Assembly (NCBI GenBank): GCA_945487035.1
Contig: CALYTI010000014.1
Location: forward strand, 1 to 46,122
Direction of reading: 5' to 3'
From: an uncultured Bacteroidales bacterium
GTDB taxonomy: Bacteria > Bacteroidota > Bacteroidia > Bacteroidales > UBA932
Length of the DNA: 46,122 nucleotides
The position numbers were made by a program, and so were the translations under genes. Positions 1-9,202 of the stretch are shown in pieces. The stretch's first letter is position 1; each line of letters starts with the position of its first letter. The notes below the pieces were generated by a model. It saw only the letters and a list, made by a program, of their open reading frames with translations. It did not search any database and was not told where the DNA came from.

Positions 1-61
1 GTACAACAGGGCTCCAAATTGCGCTTCACGCAACACGAAGCCCTATATAGTTAGACACAGT

Positions 62-403
62 ATGATAAATTATCAACTATTTCCGCGTTCTCGGGGAGTA
101 AATGAAGAATTAGAGACCATCATTGAGGTCTTTAAGGATGTTGACGCTCGAATAACGCCCAATTCTCATATGGCTTCGAATGATACGCTGGCCCTTAGAC
201 GTCCGGGACTAGAGTTGTTGGGCTTTAAGGTTGAAGCCGGAAAAGGAAAGGATGAGAAAATTCCCGTACCTGTCTTATGCGGGGAAAATAATAATGTTGA
301 TAAATCCATTTATACAGATGCTCAAAGCCTCGATGGTAAAATCGTTATTGAAGTTGAGGCTGGACGTGCTGTGTTCAACAACCAATTCCTAATCGGATAT
401 TAA
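62..403 (+). pseudogene. Shortened PD-(D/E)XK-like restriction nuclease, probably internally deleted
   Basis: A 113-residue reading frame begins YQLFPRSRGVNEEL and later contains KIVIEVEAGRAVFNNQFL, then stops after LIGY. From memory, related defence-associated nuclease-like proteins run about 60 residues longer: an EAGRAVTNYQFLKDLF-like segment continues into a hydrophobic strand block and the protein ends in a GIL-IGY-like tail. If so, this copy has lost the central C-terminal block in frame but kept its last residues. The stop codon lies 3 bp before the methyltransferase start, so it is the first visible gene of the operon. The same frame is open back to the window edge, so the true start could be further left. 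A different frame (bases 1-54) could be the last 17 codons of another gene. The protein is probably inactive as a nuclease. It could instead be a natural short accessory subunit. Confidence 0.5.
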
Positions 404-406
404 GAA

Positions 407-1480
407 ATGAAAGAATATAGAGGAATAGATTTATTCTCTGGCGCTGGTGGCCTAAGCATCGGTGCAGAAATGGCCGGCATTACGGTCAAGGATGCAATCG
501 AGATTAACAAGAGTGCAGCGCAGTCTTACGTGAGGAACCACCCGAATGCGATAATGCGTTGCGAAGACATCCGAAAGGTTGATACTGGAGAATATATGGC
601 AAAAGATAATCCCGTATTCATAATTATGGGAGGACCTCCATGCCAAGGATTCTCTATGGCGAACACGATGACTAGAAACATGGATAACCCGAATAATTCC
701 ATGTTCAAGGAGTTCGTGCGTTTCGTTAAAGACATTCGGCCAGAGTGGTTTCTGTTTGAAAATGTTTGGGGTCTTACAAACATAGATGGAGGAGAAACCG
801 AGACGATGATTGAGGCTGAATTCGAGAAATTAGGGTATAAGGTTAAATCCACCATACTTTGGGCTTCAGACTTTGGCGTGCCACAGAATAGAAATCGGTA
901 TTTTATGATTGGCAATAAGTCTGGAATTGAGTTCGAATTTCCAAAGCCCTTTGATTACAAAGTAACTGTTGGTGATGCCCTAAGCGATTTGCCTATCCTG
1001 TCTAATGGCGACTCTTTTGCAGAATTGCCATATTCTATTCCTTTTGATGAGGCGAGTAGCTATGCTCAAATAATGCGTGCTGAATCAAAGACGAGCACGC
1101 AGAATTTCGTTTCTAGAAATAATGAGCTTGTTATTGAACGATATAAGCATATTAAACAGGGACAAAACTGGAGCGCTATTCCTGCCGAATTGATGGAAAA
1201 TTATGCTGACAAAGGAAGATGCCATAGCAATATTTACCGAAGGCTTTGTAGCGACAAACCGTCCGTGGTAATTTCAAATTACAGAAAAAGCATGATTATC
1301 CACCCGACTCAAGACCGAGGCCTTTCTGTCCGTGAGGCTGCGCGTATTCAGAGTTTCCCTGATAATTATGTGTTTGAAGGCCCTTTGTCACATATTCAAC
1401 AACAAATTGGAAACGCAGTGCCTCCGCTTTTGGCAAAAGCTGTAATTGAGAAAATTCTGTCATACGATAAAGTAGACTAA
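407..1480 (+). CDS. C5-cytosine DNA methyltransferase
   Basis: This 357-residue protein transfers a methyl group from S-adenosylmethionine to cytosine C5 in DNA and would mark host DNA as self. All diagnostic motifs are in order: motif I DLFSGAGGLSIGAE (8-21), motif IV GGPPCQGFS with catalytic Cys79, motif VI FENV (117-120), motif VIII QNRNRY (160-165), motif IX VREAARIQSFPDNY and motif X QIGNAVPPLLAKAV near the C-terminus. The stretch between motifs VIII and IX is the target-recognition domain, so the recognised sequence cannot be read off. It starts 3 bp after the preceding frame and ends 3 bp before the ATPase gene, implying one transcript. The adjacent nuclease-like frame looks broken, so the DUF4420 protein downstream is the more likely restriction partner. 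Confidence 0.96.
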   Translation: MKEYRGIDLFSGAGGLSIGAEMAGITVKDAIEINKSAAQSYVRNHPNAIMRCEDIRKVDTGEYMAKDNPVFIIMGGPPCQGFSMANTMTRNMDNPNNSMFKEFVRFVKDIRPEWFLFENVWGLTNIDGGETETMIEAEFEKLGYKVKSTILWASDFGVPQNRNRYFMIGNKSGIEFEFPKPFDYKVTVGDALSDLPILSNGDSFAELPYSIPFDEASSYAQIMRAESKTSTQNFVSRNNELVIERYKHIKQGQNWSAIPAELMENYADKGRCHSNIYRRLCSDKPSVVISNYRKSMIIHPTQDRGLSVREAARIQSFPDNYVFEGPLSHIQQQIGNAVPPLLAKAVIEKILSYDKVD

Positions 1481-1483
1481 TTC

Positions 1484-2989
1484 ATGAGCCAAGAAAGAAT
1501 CAATATACCTCAAGCAGATTTGTTGATGGGATCCATGCGTTCCATGGGGTATTCCTTTGAAGCAGCCATTGCTGACGTTATTGACAATAGTATAAGTGCT
1601 CACGCGTCATCGGTGCGGCTATTGTTTCCTACAGATCCAATGGGAACATTGGCTATTGGTATTCTTGACGATGGTGATGGAATGGATAATGATACGCTGT
1701 TTGAGGCAATGCGCTATGGCAGTACTGCATCCGAACTGTCCAGAGAACTTGATGATCTCGGACGCTTTGGATTGGGTCTCAAGTCCGCTTCGTTATCTCA
1801 ATGCCGAGTATTAACGGTTGTAAGTATTAAGGATGGCAAGATCAGTGGTTTCAAATGGGATTACAATCTCATTCAGCAACAGAAACAATGGTTAGTTGTA
1901 GAATATTCTCAAGATGAAATCAATACACTTCCATACGCTACCGAGCTAAATGCTCAAAAGAAAGGGACTCTCGTTATCTGGCAAGACTTTGATGTTTTGG
2001 CAAAATCTTCCGATGGCCAGGTTTATGAGACCTTGAACGAGTTAAAAGAAACCGTAAGCAATTCGGTCGCGCTGATATTTCACCGCTATCTCTCGAGTTC
2101 TGCACCCAAGTTCTCAATTTACCTCAACAATCATAATATAAAAGCTCAAGATCCGTTCCTCGAGTCGCACCGCAAAACGACGACAAAAAAGGAACGCACG
2201 ATTGCACTGAAAGATAGCGTTGGGATTGAAAGGCAAATATCTGTGAAGCCTTTCATCCTCCCATTTGCGACGGACCTTAAAGAGTCCGATAAGAAACTTA
2301 TAGGAGGTATTGAAAACTTGCGCGCAAAGCAAGGTTTCTACATCTATCGAAACAGACGACTTATAATCTGGGGGACATGGTTTGGCATGAAGCCTCGCGC
2401 TGAATTAACAAAGAACGCCCGCATTCGTGTCGATATCCCTAATACTCTTGATGATATCTGGAGCATAGATATCAAAAAACAAACAGCGACTATCCCTAAG
2501 AGAATACAGAATCAGCTAAAAGAGACAGTTCGTCAGGCATTGGAAATTTCGGTTAATCAGCAAACTCATCGTGGCCGAAAGAATAAGGTTGATGATGACA
2601 TCGATTATATATGGGATCGGATGGAGGGCCGAAATAACACCTTCTATTACCAGATTAACCGTGAAAGCAAGCTTTACAAGTATGTGAAGGATCAGATGAC
2701 CGATCAAGACTATTCTTTGCTTGAAATGCTCATTGGGGAGATTGAAAAAAATATTCCAGCTCAACAGATGTACATCGATAAATCAAATGATGCTATTTCT
2801 ATAGAGGAACCCGATAACAGACTCGACGAGGTGTATACAATAGGAGTGACGATGGTTGAAACCATTAAGAAAATGGGCTTGCTCCCTGTAAATGCTATTA
2901 TAGATGATGTTATGAAATCTGAGCCCTTCTGTAATTATCCTCAGATTAAACAAAAACTATTAGAGAATTACGCACATGAATCTGAATGA
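1484..2989 (+). CDS. MORC-like GHKL ATPase of a restriction/defence module
   Basis: A 501-residue GHKL (gyrase/Hsp90/histidine kinase/MutL) ATPase. The N-terminal Bergerat fold is seen as the N-box AAIADVIDNSISA (27-39, Mg-binding Asn35), the G1 box LDDGDGM (61-67) and the G2 box GRFGLGLKSAS (93-103). An S5-like domain follows, including FYIYRNRRLI and a conserved region near KNARIRVDIPN. The residue at the usual general-base Glu position (four before Asn35) appears to be Asp31. Comparative work on prokaryotic MORC relatives places such proteins in restriction-modification loci, next to helicases and nucleases, where they are thought to remodel DNA by ATP-gated dimerisation. The 3' end overlaps the Z1 gene by 14 bp, which suggests translational coupling. 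Assignment to the family is strong; the precise role is inferred. Confidence 0.9.
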   Translation: MSQERINIPQADLLMGSMRSMGYSFEAAIADVIDNSISAHASSVRLLFPTDPMGTLAIGILDDGDGMDNDTLFEAMRYGSTASELSRELDDLGRFGLGLKSASLSQCRVLTVVSIKDGKISGFKWDYNLIQQQKQWLVVEYSQDEINTLPYATELNAQKKGTLVIWQDFDVLAKSSDGQVYETLNELKETVSNSVALIFHRYLSSSAPKFSIYLNNHNIKAQDPFLESHRKTTTKKERTIALKDSVGIERQISVKPFILPFATDLKESDKKLIGGIENLRAKQGFYIYRNRRLIIWGTWFGMKPRAELTKNARIRVDIPNTLDDIWSIDIKKQTATIPKRIQNQLKETVRQALEISVNQQTHRGRKNKVDDDIDYIWDRMEGRNNTFYYQINRESKLYKYVKDQMTDQDYSLLEMLIGEIEKNIPAQQMYIDKSNDAISIEEPDNRLDEVYTIGVTMVETIKKMGLLPVNAIIDDVMKSEPFCNYPQIKQKLLENYAHESE

Positions 2990-5873
2990 TAAGAGTTACA
3001 TAATGCTCAAACAGATAGCCGTTAACTTTATCGAATTGGATAAAGATAGTGGCAAGGATATTAAGTATGAGGATATTAGCTCTTACATAGAGCGAGCTAT
3101 TGCCGTGACTCGTTTAGATTGTGACGACGAGGACAGAATGCGTTTATTCCACGATATTGAGTACCAGTATCAGGTGGTCCATAGCGAAGGCCAAAGCATT
3201 TTTGATGACTATGAAGATCCTCATAACTGGTATACATTATCGGATAAGTCTAATACCTACTTTTGGAGTCGTTATAGGGAGTATCTTGTAAATAACACTT
3301 CGATTGATATCAATAGTATAAACCTTCTGGATGAAGTTACCTTGCCGGCTATTATGAATTGCCTAGGTAACCCTAAAGAGATATTTGAAGGAACAAGACT
3401 AAAGAGAGGCTTGATTATTGGCGATGTTCAGTCGGGAAAGACAGCAACGTATTCGGGTTTGATATGTAAAGCTGCTGATGCTGGTTATAAGGTGGTGATT
3501 CTTCTCGCTGGCATAACAGAAAACCTGCGTCAACAGACTCAAGAACGAATAGATGAGGGTATTATCGGCTACTCTATCAAAAAGGATGGACGAACAGAGA
3601 TTTGCGGACGTGTAGGTGTCGGCCAAGATAACCAACCGCTGAAGGCGACTTCTTTCACTTCTTGCGCCAAGGATTTCGTTGGAGACTGTGATAAAATTTC
3701 CACATCGCTAGAATCTCATAATTCCCTTGTCATTTTTGTCGTCAAGAAGAATGTTTCCGTCTTGACTAAACTTCATAGATGGCTTAAGGAACAGAATATT
3801 GACCCTGTTTTAAACTGCGTCAATCACCCGATGCTTTTAATCGATGACGAAGCAGACAATGCTTCTGTCAATACTAATAGTGCTGAGGTGGATCCGACAA
3901 GAACGAACAAAATTATCCGCGAGATATGTTGTTTGTTTAAAAATGCAACCTATGTTGGGTTTACCGCGACACCTTTTGCTAATGTCTTCATTGATCCGGA
4001 TTCGGTAGATAGCATGCGGCGTGAAGATCTTTTCCCTGAACATTTTATATATGCACTGCCAACACCTAGTACGTATATAGGCGCCGAAAAGATCTTCTAT
4101 GAAGATGGTAAATACTTTAAGAACTTACGATATATCTCTGATATTGAAGAGCCAGATTACGCATCGGATGATTATAGAGCGATGGTTCGAGACCATATCG
4201 ATGAATTGAATCATGGCCCGTTCTATTCTCGACATAAGAAAGAGTGGAATGGCATTCTGCCTGATTCTCTACGTACTTCAGTTTTATGCTACTTCTTAAC
4301 CAATGCCATAAGAGATCTTCGCGGTCAAAAGGCTTCGCCAAGGAGTATGCTGGTAAACATGTCTCGTTTTATCAAAGTTCAAAATATTATTTGCGATGCA
4401 GTTTCGCAGATGTGGAACAACTTTGTGAATACAGTACGATTTGACTTTAGTAACAATCGCCAAGAAAACGAGCACCTGCCTCTATATCATGAATTAAAAG
4501 ATATTTGGGATATCCATTTCTGTGATATTACAGATATCTCATTTGAAAGAGTAATTGACAAAGAGACATTATTGGCGGCTGTCAGCAACATAAAAGTTCT
4601 CGTGGTCAATGGCTCCAAAAATAGTGGCAAGCTTGATTATAAACAGAACAAGTCTTTGCGTGTCATCGCTGTAGGTGGTCTGGCTCTATCTCGAGGTCTT
4701 ACTCTCGAAGGATTAACTGTAAGTTACTTCTATCGAAATACGGCTACGTTCGATGTGCTTATGCAAATGGGACGTTGGTTCGGATATCGGCATGGGTATG
4801 AGGATCTTTTCCAAATCTGGACTAGCCAACTTAGCGCTGATTGGTATGCAGAAATATCTAGAGCTTCGAATGCGTTGAAAGATGACATTCGGACAATGTG
4901 TGAGCAACAATTGACTCCGAAGGACTTTGGTATAAAAGTTCGTGATAATTGCACGGAGCTTCAGATAACCGCTGCCAATAAGATGAGGGCGTCCTATAAT
5001 CTTCACATGCAGTATTCTTTTTATGGGAACATGTTTGACACGCCTTATGTAAGTCTTAATGTAAAGCAGAACAAGACTAATTGGGAGGAAGTTGCAGGAT
5101 TCTCTAAGGCTCTGTTTGACGGTCACTACAAGTTAAGGTTTGCAGACGTCGGTAAGTATAATGATGCGGATATTGATTCAGATATTCCAGCGTCAAGATT
5201 TTTCGAGGACGTACCCAAAGATGCTGTAGCATTGTTCCTCTCAAAAATCAAGTGCTCCATGGCGAATATGAATTTTAATACGGAGAGCATATTGACGTTT
5301 ATCAATGATCCGGATACCGAAGGTATTGACTTGTGGGATGTGGTTTTTGAAGGAGGTGATGGCGAAGCCCATTATGATATCCCTGGCCTTGAGAATATTA
5401 AATGTCCATCGCGTGCCATTTATTGTTTTGATAGAAGAGTGGTTCAGATAAGCTCTCGCCGTAGAATTCTCGGTACGCGAGAAGGTAAGTTTGCCATAGA
5501 TGCGAAAACTCAAAAGATTGCTGAGGATGGCTGTCGCGATGCATGGAGAGCTGAGGAAGGCGAAGATGCTGATGTTGAAGGAAGGGCAATCCCATTGAAG
5601 GCATATTTCGAGCATCTGCCCAAACGAAAGCCAATACTTGTCATAATGCTTATTCAACCAAAGCCGTCTTTGAATGACCCTCAGAAGCCGGAGAAGAAAT
5701 ATTTGACGGCATTCCGTGAAGGGCTTGGAGATGATAAACTTGTAGCTTTTGCAATAGGTTTCCCTGGCGTTAAGCATCCTGAGAGAGCTAATCATTTCAA
5801 GGTCAACAAAGTATATTATAACCTGTTTATGCAGGATGATATTGATGAAATGGAGGAACTAGACGATGAATAG
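2976..5873 (+). CDS. Z1-domain helicase-like ATPase
   Basis: A 965-residue P-loop protein of the Z1 family, a superfamily-II-helicase-like group found with MORC ATPases in restriction loci. Walker A is GDVQSGKT (149-156), the Walker B/DEAD equivalent is LIDDEADNAS (about 288-297), and motif III is the GFTATPFANV stretch. The Z1 signature block RGLTLEGLTVSYFYR...QMGRWFGYR lies near residues 573-605. No membrane segment is visible, so the protein is cytoplasmic. It probably uses ATP to translocate on or remodel DNA and deliver it to the nuclease encoded next. It overlaps both neighbours (14 bp upstream, 8 bp downstream), indicating a tightly coupled operon. The start at 2976 was chosen because it gives the full N-terminal helical region inside the upstream gene's last codons. 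Confidence 0.93.
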   Translation: MNLNDKSYIMLKQIAVNFIELDKDSGKDIKYEDISSYIERAIAVTRLDCDDEDRMRLFHDIEYQYQVVHSEGQSIFDDYEDPHNWYTLSDKSNTYFWSRYREYLVNNTSIDINSINLLDEVTLPAIMNCLGNPKEIFEGTRLKRGLIIGDVQSGKTATYSGLICKAADAGYKVVILLAGITENLRQQTQERIDEGIIGYSIKKDGRTEICGRVGVGQDNQPLKATSFTSCAKDFVGDCDKISTSLESHNSLVIFVVKKNVSVLTKLHRWLKEQNIDPVLNCVNHPMLLIDDEADNASVNTNSAEVDPTRTNKIIREICCLFKNATYVGFTATPFANVFIDPDSVDSMRREDLFPEHFIYALPTPSTYIGAEKIFYEDGKYFKNLRYISDIEEPDYASDDYRAMVRDHIDELNHGPFYSRHKKEWNGILPDSLRTSVLCYFLTNAIRDLRGQKASPRSMLVNMSRFIKVQNIICDAVSQMWNNFVNTVRFDFSNNRQENEHLPLYHELKDIWDIHFCDITDISFERVIDKETLLAAVSNIKVLVVNGSKNSGKLDYKQNKSLRVIAVGGLALSRGLTLEGLTVSYFYRNTATFDVLMQMGRWFGYRHGYEDLFQIWTSQLSADWYAEISRASNALKDDIRTMCEQQLTPKDFGIKVRDNCTELQITAANKMRASYNLHMQYSFYGNMFDTPYVSLNVKQNKTNWEEVAGFSKALFDGHYKLRFADVGKYNDADIDSDIPASRFFEDVPKDAVALFLSKIKCSMANMNFNTESILTFINDPDTEGIDLWDVVFEGGDGEAHYDIPGLENIKCPSRAIYCFDRRVVQISSRRRILGTREGKFAIDAKTQKIAEDGCRDAWRAEEGEDADVEGRAIPLKAYFEHLPKRKPILVIMLIQPKPSLNDPQKPEKKYLTAFREGLGDDKLVAFAIGFPGVKHPERANHFKVNKVYYNLFMQDDIDEMEELDDE

Positions 5874-6780
5874 TAAAATTTATACAATCTTCGCCGCCGG
5901 TTTTCAAAGTGGCCATTTCTTAAGAATTGGAGATAACGATGCACTTAATATGTACATCGGGAAAGACGATCATGCTCGGTACTGCTTTGAGTTTAGAGGT
6001 CATCATACTCCGGTTAAGGTGTTGGGATCAGATGTTATTTCTGTGAGTCAGACAAAAACAGAGAAAGATGTCTGTTTGCGATTCTCATTGGAAGACCAGG
6101 ACCTCCTCGAACATTTCTGTACATTTTGTCAAGACCTTATTGACTCTACCGCAGAGTCTAAAGATGAGAATGCGGCATACAAGATAATTTGCACTCGTTA
6201 TGCCTCGTGGAAAAAGCTGTTTAAGATGAGCAATAAAAAGCTTTCAGAGCCGGAGATTATGGGATTGATAGGAGAGTTGCTGTTCTTACAGGACCAAATG
6301 TTCCCGAAATACGGCATAGATAAATCTCTTGAGAGCTGGACAGGGCCAGAAAAGACCCATAAGGATTTCTCTTTGGATAAAACATGGTATGAGGTGAAAG
6401 CCGTCAATAGCGGAAAAGAGACTGTGACGATTTCTTCTATAGAGCAGCTCGATGGCGAGGTAGCTGGGCATTTGGCAGTTTACAAACTGGAAAAAATGAG
6501 CCCATCTTTCAATGGTCTCAAGTTGGTGGGTCTTGTGACTTCAGTCCTCAACAAGATTTCGACGCCAGTGCAAAAGGAAGTGTTTATGTCAAAGCTGGAT
6601 CTGTTCAATTTTGATTTCTCCCCAGAATATGACAATTATGTTTATGCCCTGACTGATTATGCATTATACGGAGTTCACGATGATTTCCCCCGTTTAAAGA
6701 GGGACGAAGTGCCTCTGCCGATTAGTAAAGTACAGTATGATATTATCCTTTCAGAAATAGAAAGTTATAAACAATCATAG
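5866..6780 (+). CDS. PD-(D/E)XK nuclease, DUF4420 family
   Basis: A 304-residue protein of the DUF4420 putative PD-(D/E)XK nuclease family. The conserved helix EPEIMGLIGELLFLQ is followed by SWTGPEKTHKDFSLDKTWYE. The latter gives a candidate active-site Asp near residue 167 and the E-x-K pair (EVK) near 176-178. The family is found almost exclusively beside Z1 and MORC genes. By that context it is the most likely DNA-cutting subunit of this module. It starts 8 bp inside the Z1 gene. The C-terminal half (VYALTDYALYGVHDDFPRL) resembles the conserved tail of the family. Nuclease activity is inferred from fold and motif, not seen. Confidence 0.88.
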   Translation: MNSKIYTIFAAGFQSGHFLRIGDNDALNMYIGKDDHARYCFEFRGHHTPVKVLGSDVISVSQTKTEKDVCLRFSLEDQDLLEHFCTFCQDLIDSTAESKDENAAYKIICTRYASWKKLFKMSNKKLSEPEIMGLIGELLFLQDQMFPKYGIDKSLESWTGPEKTHKDFSLDKTWYEVKAVNSGKETVTISSIEQLDGEVAGHLAVYKLEKMSPSFNGLKLVGLVTSVLNKISTPVQKEVFMSKLDLFNFDFSPEYDNYVYALTDYALYGVHDDFPRLKRDEVPLPISKVQYDIILSEIESYKQS

Positions 6781-6791
6781 AAATTACCATT

Positions 6792-8906
6792 ATGGAAATC
6801 GAAGAATTCAGACAACAATTTATCGACGAGCTCCGCTTCAATGCTGAGCACGAAGGAACTGAACCTGAAACTCAGTTCATCAATAAGGCTCTCGATGATT
6901 TGGAACAGATGGGAGAGCTGAATGATCCTATGCCAATGTCCGTCGAGATGAAGGGACGCAGAGGACGCATAATGGCATTTGACGCATATGCCTATGATGA
7001 GGCAGACAGTGCGCTTATTATGATTGCCAGCGACTTTGTGAATGAGAGGGATAAGGTCTCAACACTTACAAACGGAAGGATAGATGACTTGTACAATCAC
7101 ATGAAGAACTTCATTGATGAGTGCGTCAATGGAGATGTTGCTGATTATTGTGACGAATCAGATCCTGCCATAAATGTTGCCAGGGAGTTCAAAAAGAAGA
7201 TAGGTAAAGGCATGATATCAACTGAAATCATGCGATTCAAATTCTTTATCCTATCGAATTCTGTCCTTAGCAAACAAGTCAAGAATGTGACCAAGGAAGA
7301 TTTCCTTGAGAGGCCAGTTGAACTCAATGTATGGACGGTAGAGAGATTCTTCCAGACATTCGCTTCTAATGCGAGCGAGATTATTGAATTTGATACGGCT
7401 GATTTTGATTGTCCTGGTATCCAATGTATAAAAGCGGATCTTGGCGGACAAACTCATTATGATGCATATCTAGGAATTGTCCCTGGAAAATTCCTAGCTG
7501 ACATATATCTTAAGTATGGTAGCAAACTTCTTCAGGGTAATGTCCGCGCTTTTCTGAGCGTGAGAGGGAAGGTGAATAAAGGCATACGTGAGACCATAAT
7601 GAACCATCCGAGCAACTTCTTTACCTACAACAATGGTATTGCAATTGTCGCGAGGTCGGTAGGCTTTTCTCCTGACGGAAACAGAATCATCCATTTTGTA
7701 GATCCTCAGATTATCAACGGTGGCCAGACTACTGCATCATTGGCCAATGCCATCATCAGGAAAGAGGATAAAAATGGAATGGATACCTTGTTTGTTCCTA
7801 TGAAACTGACTGTTCTTAATGTCGAGAACGAAATGTCTGAGGAACAACTCGAGCAGTATAATGATATCACAAAGACTATTTCCAAATGCGCGAATAGTCA
7901 GAATGTTGTATCAGATGCTGATTTCTTCTCCAATCATCCGTTCCATGTGTTGATGGAGAAACTTTCTAGAAAGGTTATGGCTCCGCCGATTGCCGGTAAT
8001 CCTTATCAGACTATATGGTTCTATGAACGCTCTCGTGGTAAATGGGAGCAAGAGCAGATGAAGTTGACTGTAGCGCAGCGTAAAACTTTCTGCGAAAAGA
8101 ATCCTAAGAATCAGGTTATCAAAAAGGAGAAACTTGCCAAATGCCTTAATACCCTCTACATGAACCCCCATCAGGTTTGTCAGAGCTCGGCCATTAACTT
8201 TAGCAGATTTGCTGAGGTCATAGAAAAAATGTATGATGAGTCCAGGGAGAGTATCAATGAAGAATTCTTCAAGAAGTGCGTCTGCTCTGTTATTATGTTT
8301 GATCAGCTTGACACACTCATCAATAAAGCAGAATGGTATCCTAAGGGTGGAAACAAAGCACAAATTGTTCCGTACACAATATCAAAGCTCATGACTTTGA
8401 TTCCCAAGGGAAGAGACCTTGACTGGAAGACTATCTGGCAGAAGCAGTCTTTGTATCCAGCTCTTGCAGACGAGTTGATGAGACTTGCACTAAAGACTCA
8501 TAACTTCCTTATAGAGCAGGCTAATGGTGGTCTTGTTCGAACAATATCACGTACTCAGGGTGTCTGGGCTAATTTCAAGAGTTATAAATTCGATTTGTCT
8601 GACAAATTCTTGGCATCACTCATATCTATTGAAGAAACAAAATCGGATGAGGCGGTTGCTAAACGAGAGCACAAGTTCAATGCTAAAATCGAAGCTTCAG
8701 TGGAAATCTTCAAATTGGGGGCAAGATACTGGATGGATGTTTACAATGCTCTCAATAAAGAACAACTACTTCCTTATGGAGACCTTGATTTAATTAAGAA
8801 TGTTGCTTCTGTGATTTCACGGAATTCATTACCTTCTGATGCTCAATGTAAACGATTAATTAAAGTCATTTCAAAGGCAGAAGATAAAGGATATGTTATG
8901 CCATGA
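6792..8906 (+). CDS. AIPR (abortive infection phage resistance) protein
   Basis: A 704-residue AIPR-family protein. The family hallmarks are FFTYNNGIAIVA (about 275-286) and IINGGQTTASLANA (about 307-320), followed by KLTVLNVENE and a SQNVVSDADFFSNHPFH segment. AIPR proteins were first linked to phage abortive infection and recur as the last gene of MORC/Z1/DUF4420 clusters. The molecular activity of the family is not settled. It begins 11 bp after the nuclease gene, so it is probably co-transcribed. The stop codon lies about 40 bp from the broken Sau3AI-type gene on the other strand, so the end of this gene marks the right edge of the AT-richer defence block. Confidence 0.9.
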   Translation: MEIEEFRQQFIDELRFNAEHEGTEPETQFINKALDDLEQMGELNDPMPMSVEMKGRRGRIMAFDAYAYDEADSALIMIASDFVNERDKVSTLTNGRIDDLYNHMKNFIDECVNGDVADYCDESDPAINVAREFKKKIGKGMISTEIMRFKFFILSNSVLSKQVKNVTKEDFLERPVELNVWTVERFFQTFASNASEIIEFDTADFDCPGIQCIKADLGGQTHYDAYLGIVPGKFLADIYLKYGSKLLQGNVRAFLSVRGKVNKGIRETIMNHPSNFFTYNNGIAIVARSVGFSPDGNRIIHFVDPQIINGGQTTASLANAIIRKEDKNGMDTLFVPMKLTVLNVENEMSEEQLEQYNDITKTISKCANSQNVVSDADFFSNHPFHVLMEKLSRKVMAPPIAGNPYQTIWFYERSRGKWEQEQMKLTVAQRKTFCEKNPKNQVIKKEKLAKCLNTLYMNPHQVCQSSAINFSRFAEVIEKMYDESRESINEEFFKKCVCSVIMFDQLDTLINKAEWYPKGGNKAQIVPYTISKLMTLIPKGRDLDWKTIWQKQSLYPALADELMRLALKTHNFLIEQANGGLVRTISRTQGVWANFKSYKFDLSDKFLASLISIEETKSDEAVAKREHKFNAKIEASVEIFKLGARYWMDVYNALNKEQLLPYGDLDLIKNVASVISRNSLPSDAQCKRLIKVISKAEDKGYVMP

Positions 8907-8944
8907 TTTCTTAACGTTAGTCTTGCTCCATTAGAAGATCCATC

Positions 8945-9151
8945 TCCGGCTTCTTCAAAATCAGGTGTGGGATTGCTGTTGGGTTCATAGCCGAAGAAGT
9001 AGCGTTCGACCATTTGCCCGAGGCGTCCCTTGCCGGTGTTGTCTTCAGTCAGAGGGCTGCCGACAGCTTCTTCAAGAGTGTGACCGAGAAGTTTTTTGCT
9101 GTACTCCCAAATCGAGTACTTGTCGGAGATGTTGTAAGAACCGGTTGACAT
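8945..9151 (-). pseudogene. 5' fragment of a Sau3AI/MutH-family restriction endonuclease
   Basis: Reading leftward from the ATG at 9151, the frame encodes about 69 residues: SIWEYSKKLLGHTLEEAV, GKGRLGQMVERYFFGYEPNS and PTPDFEEAG. These correspond to the N-terminal part of the MutH/Sau3AI fold up to the first catalytic Asp (PDF). The family then normally continues into the ExK strand (V-E-L-K-like). Here that is lost at about 8945 and the frame runs on into unrelated sequence (DGSSNGARLT). The rest of the gene is absent from the window. The break lies about 40 bp from the end of the AIPR gene and points toward it, so the defence block probably arrived by insertion or recombination into this older restriction gene. 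Confidence 0.78.
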
Positions 9152-9171
9152 ATGTTTTAAGTTTAACAGGC

Positions 9172-9179
9172 CAAATATA
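9172..9179 (-). promoter_or_regulatory. Possible -7 box of the Sau3AI-type gene
   Basis: On the minus strand this reads TATATTTG, fitting the Bacteroidetes TAnnTTTG -7 consensus, 20 bp upstream of the fragment's ATG. A TTG at the expected -33 distance was not found. That region is now next to the start of palindromic repeat copy 1 at 9203, so the promoter may have been altered by the repeat. Confidence 0.35.
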
Positions 9180-9202
9180 GCAATTTTTCCGCAAGTCCTG
9201 CC

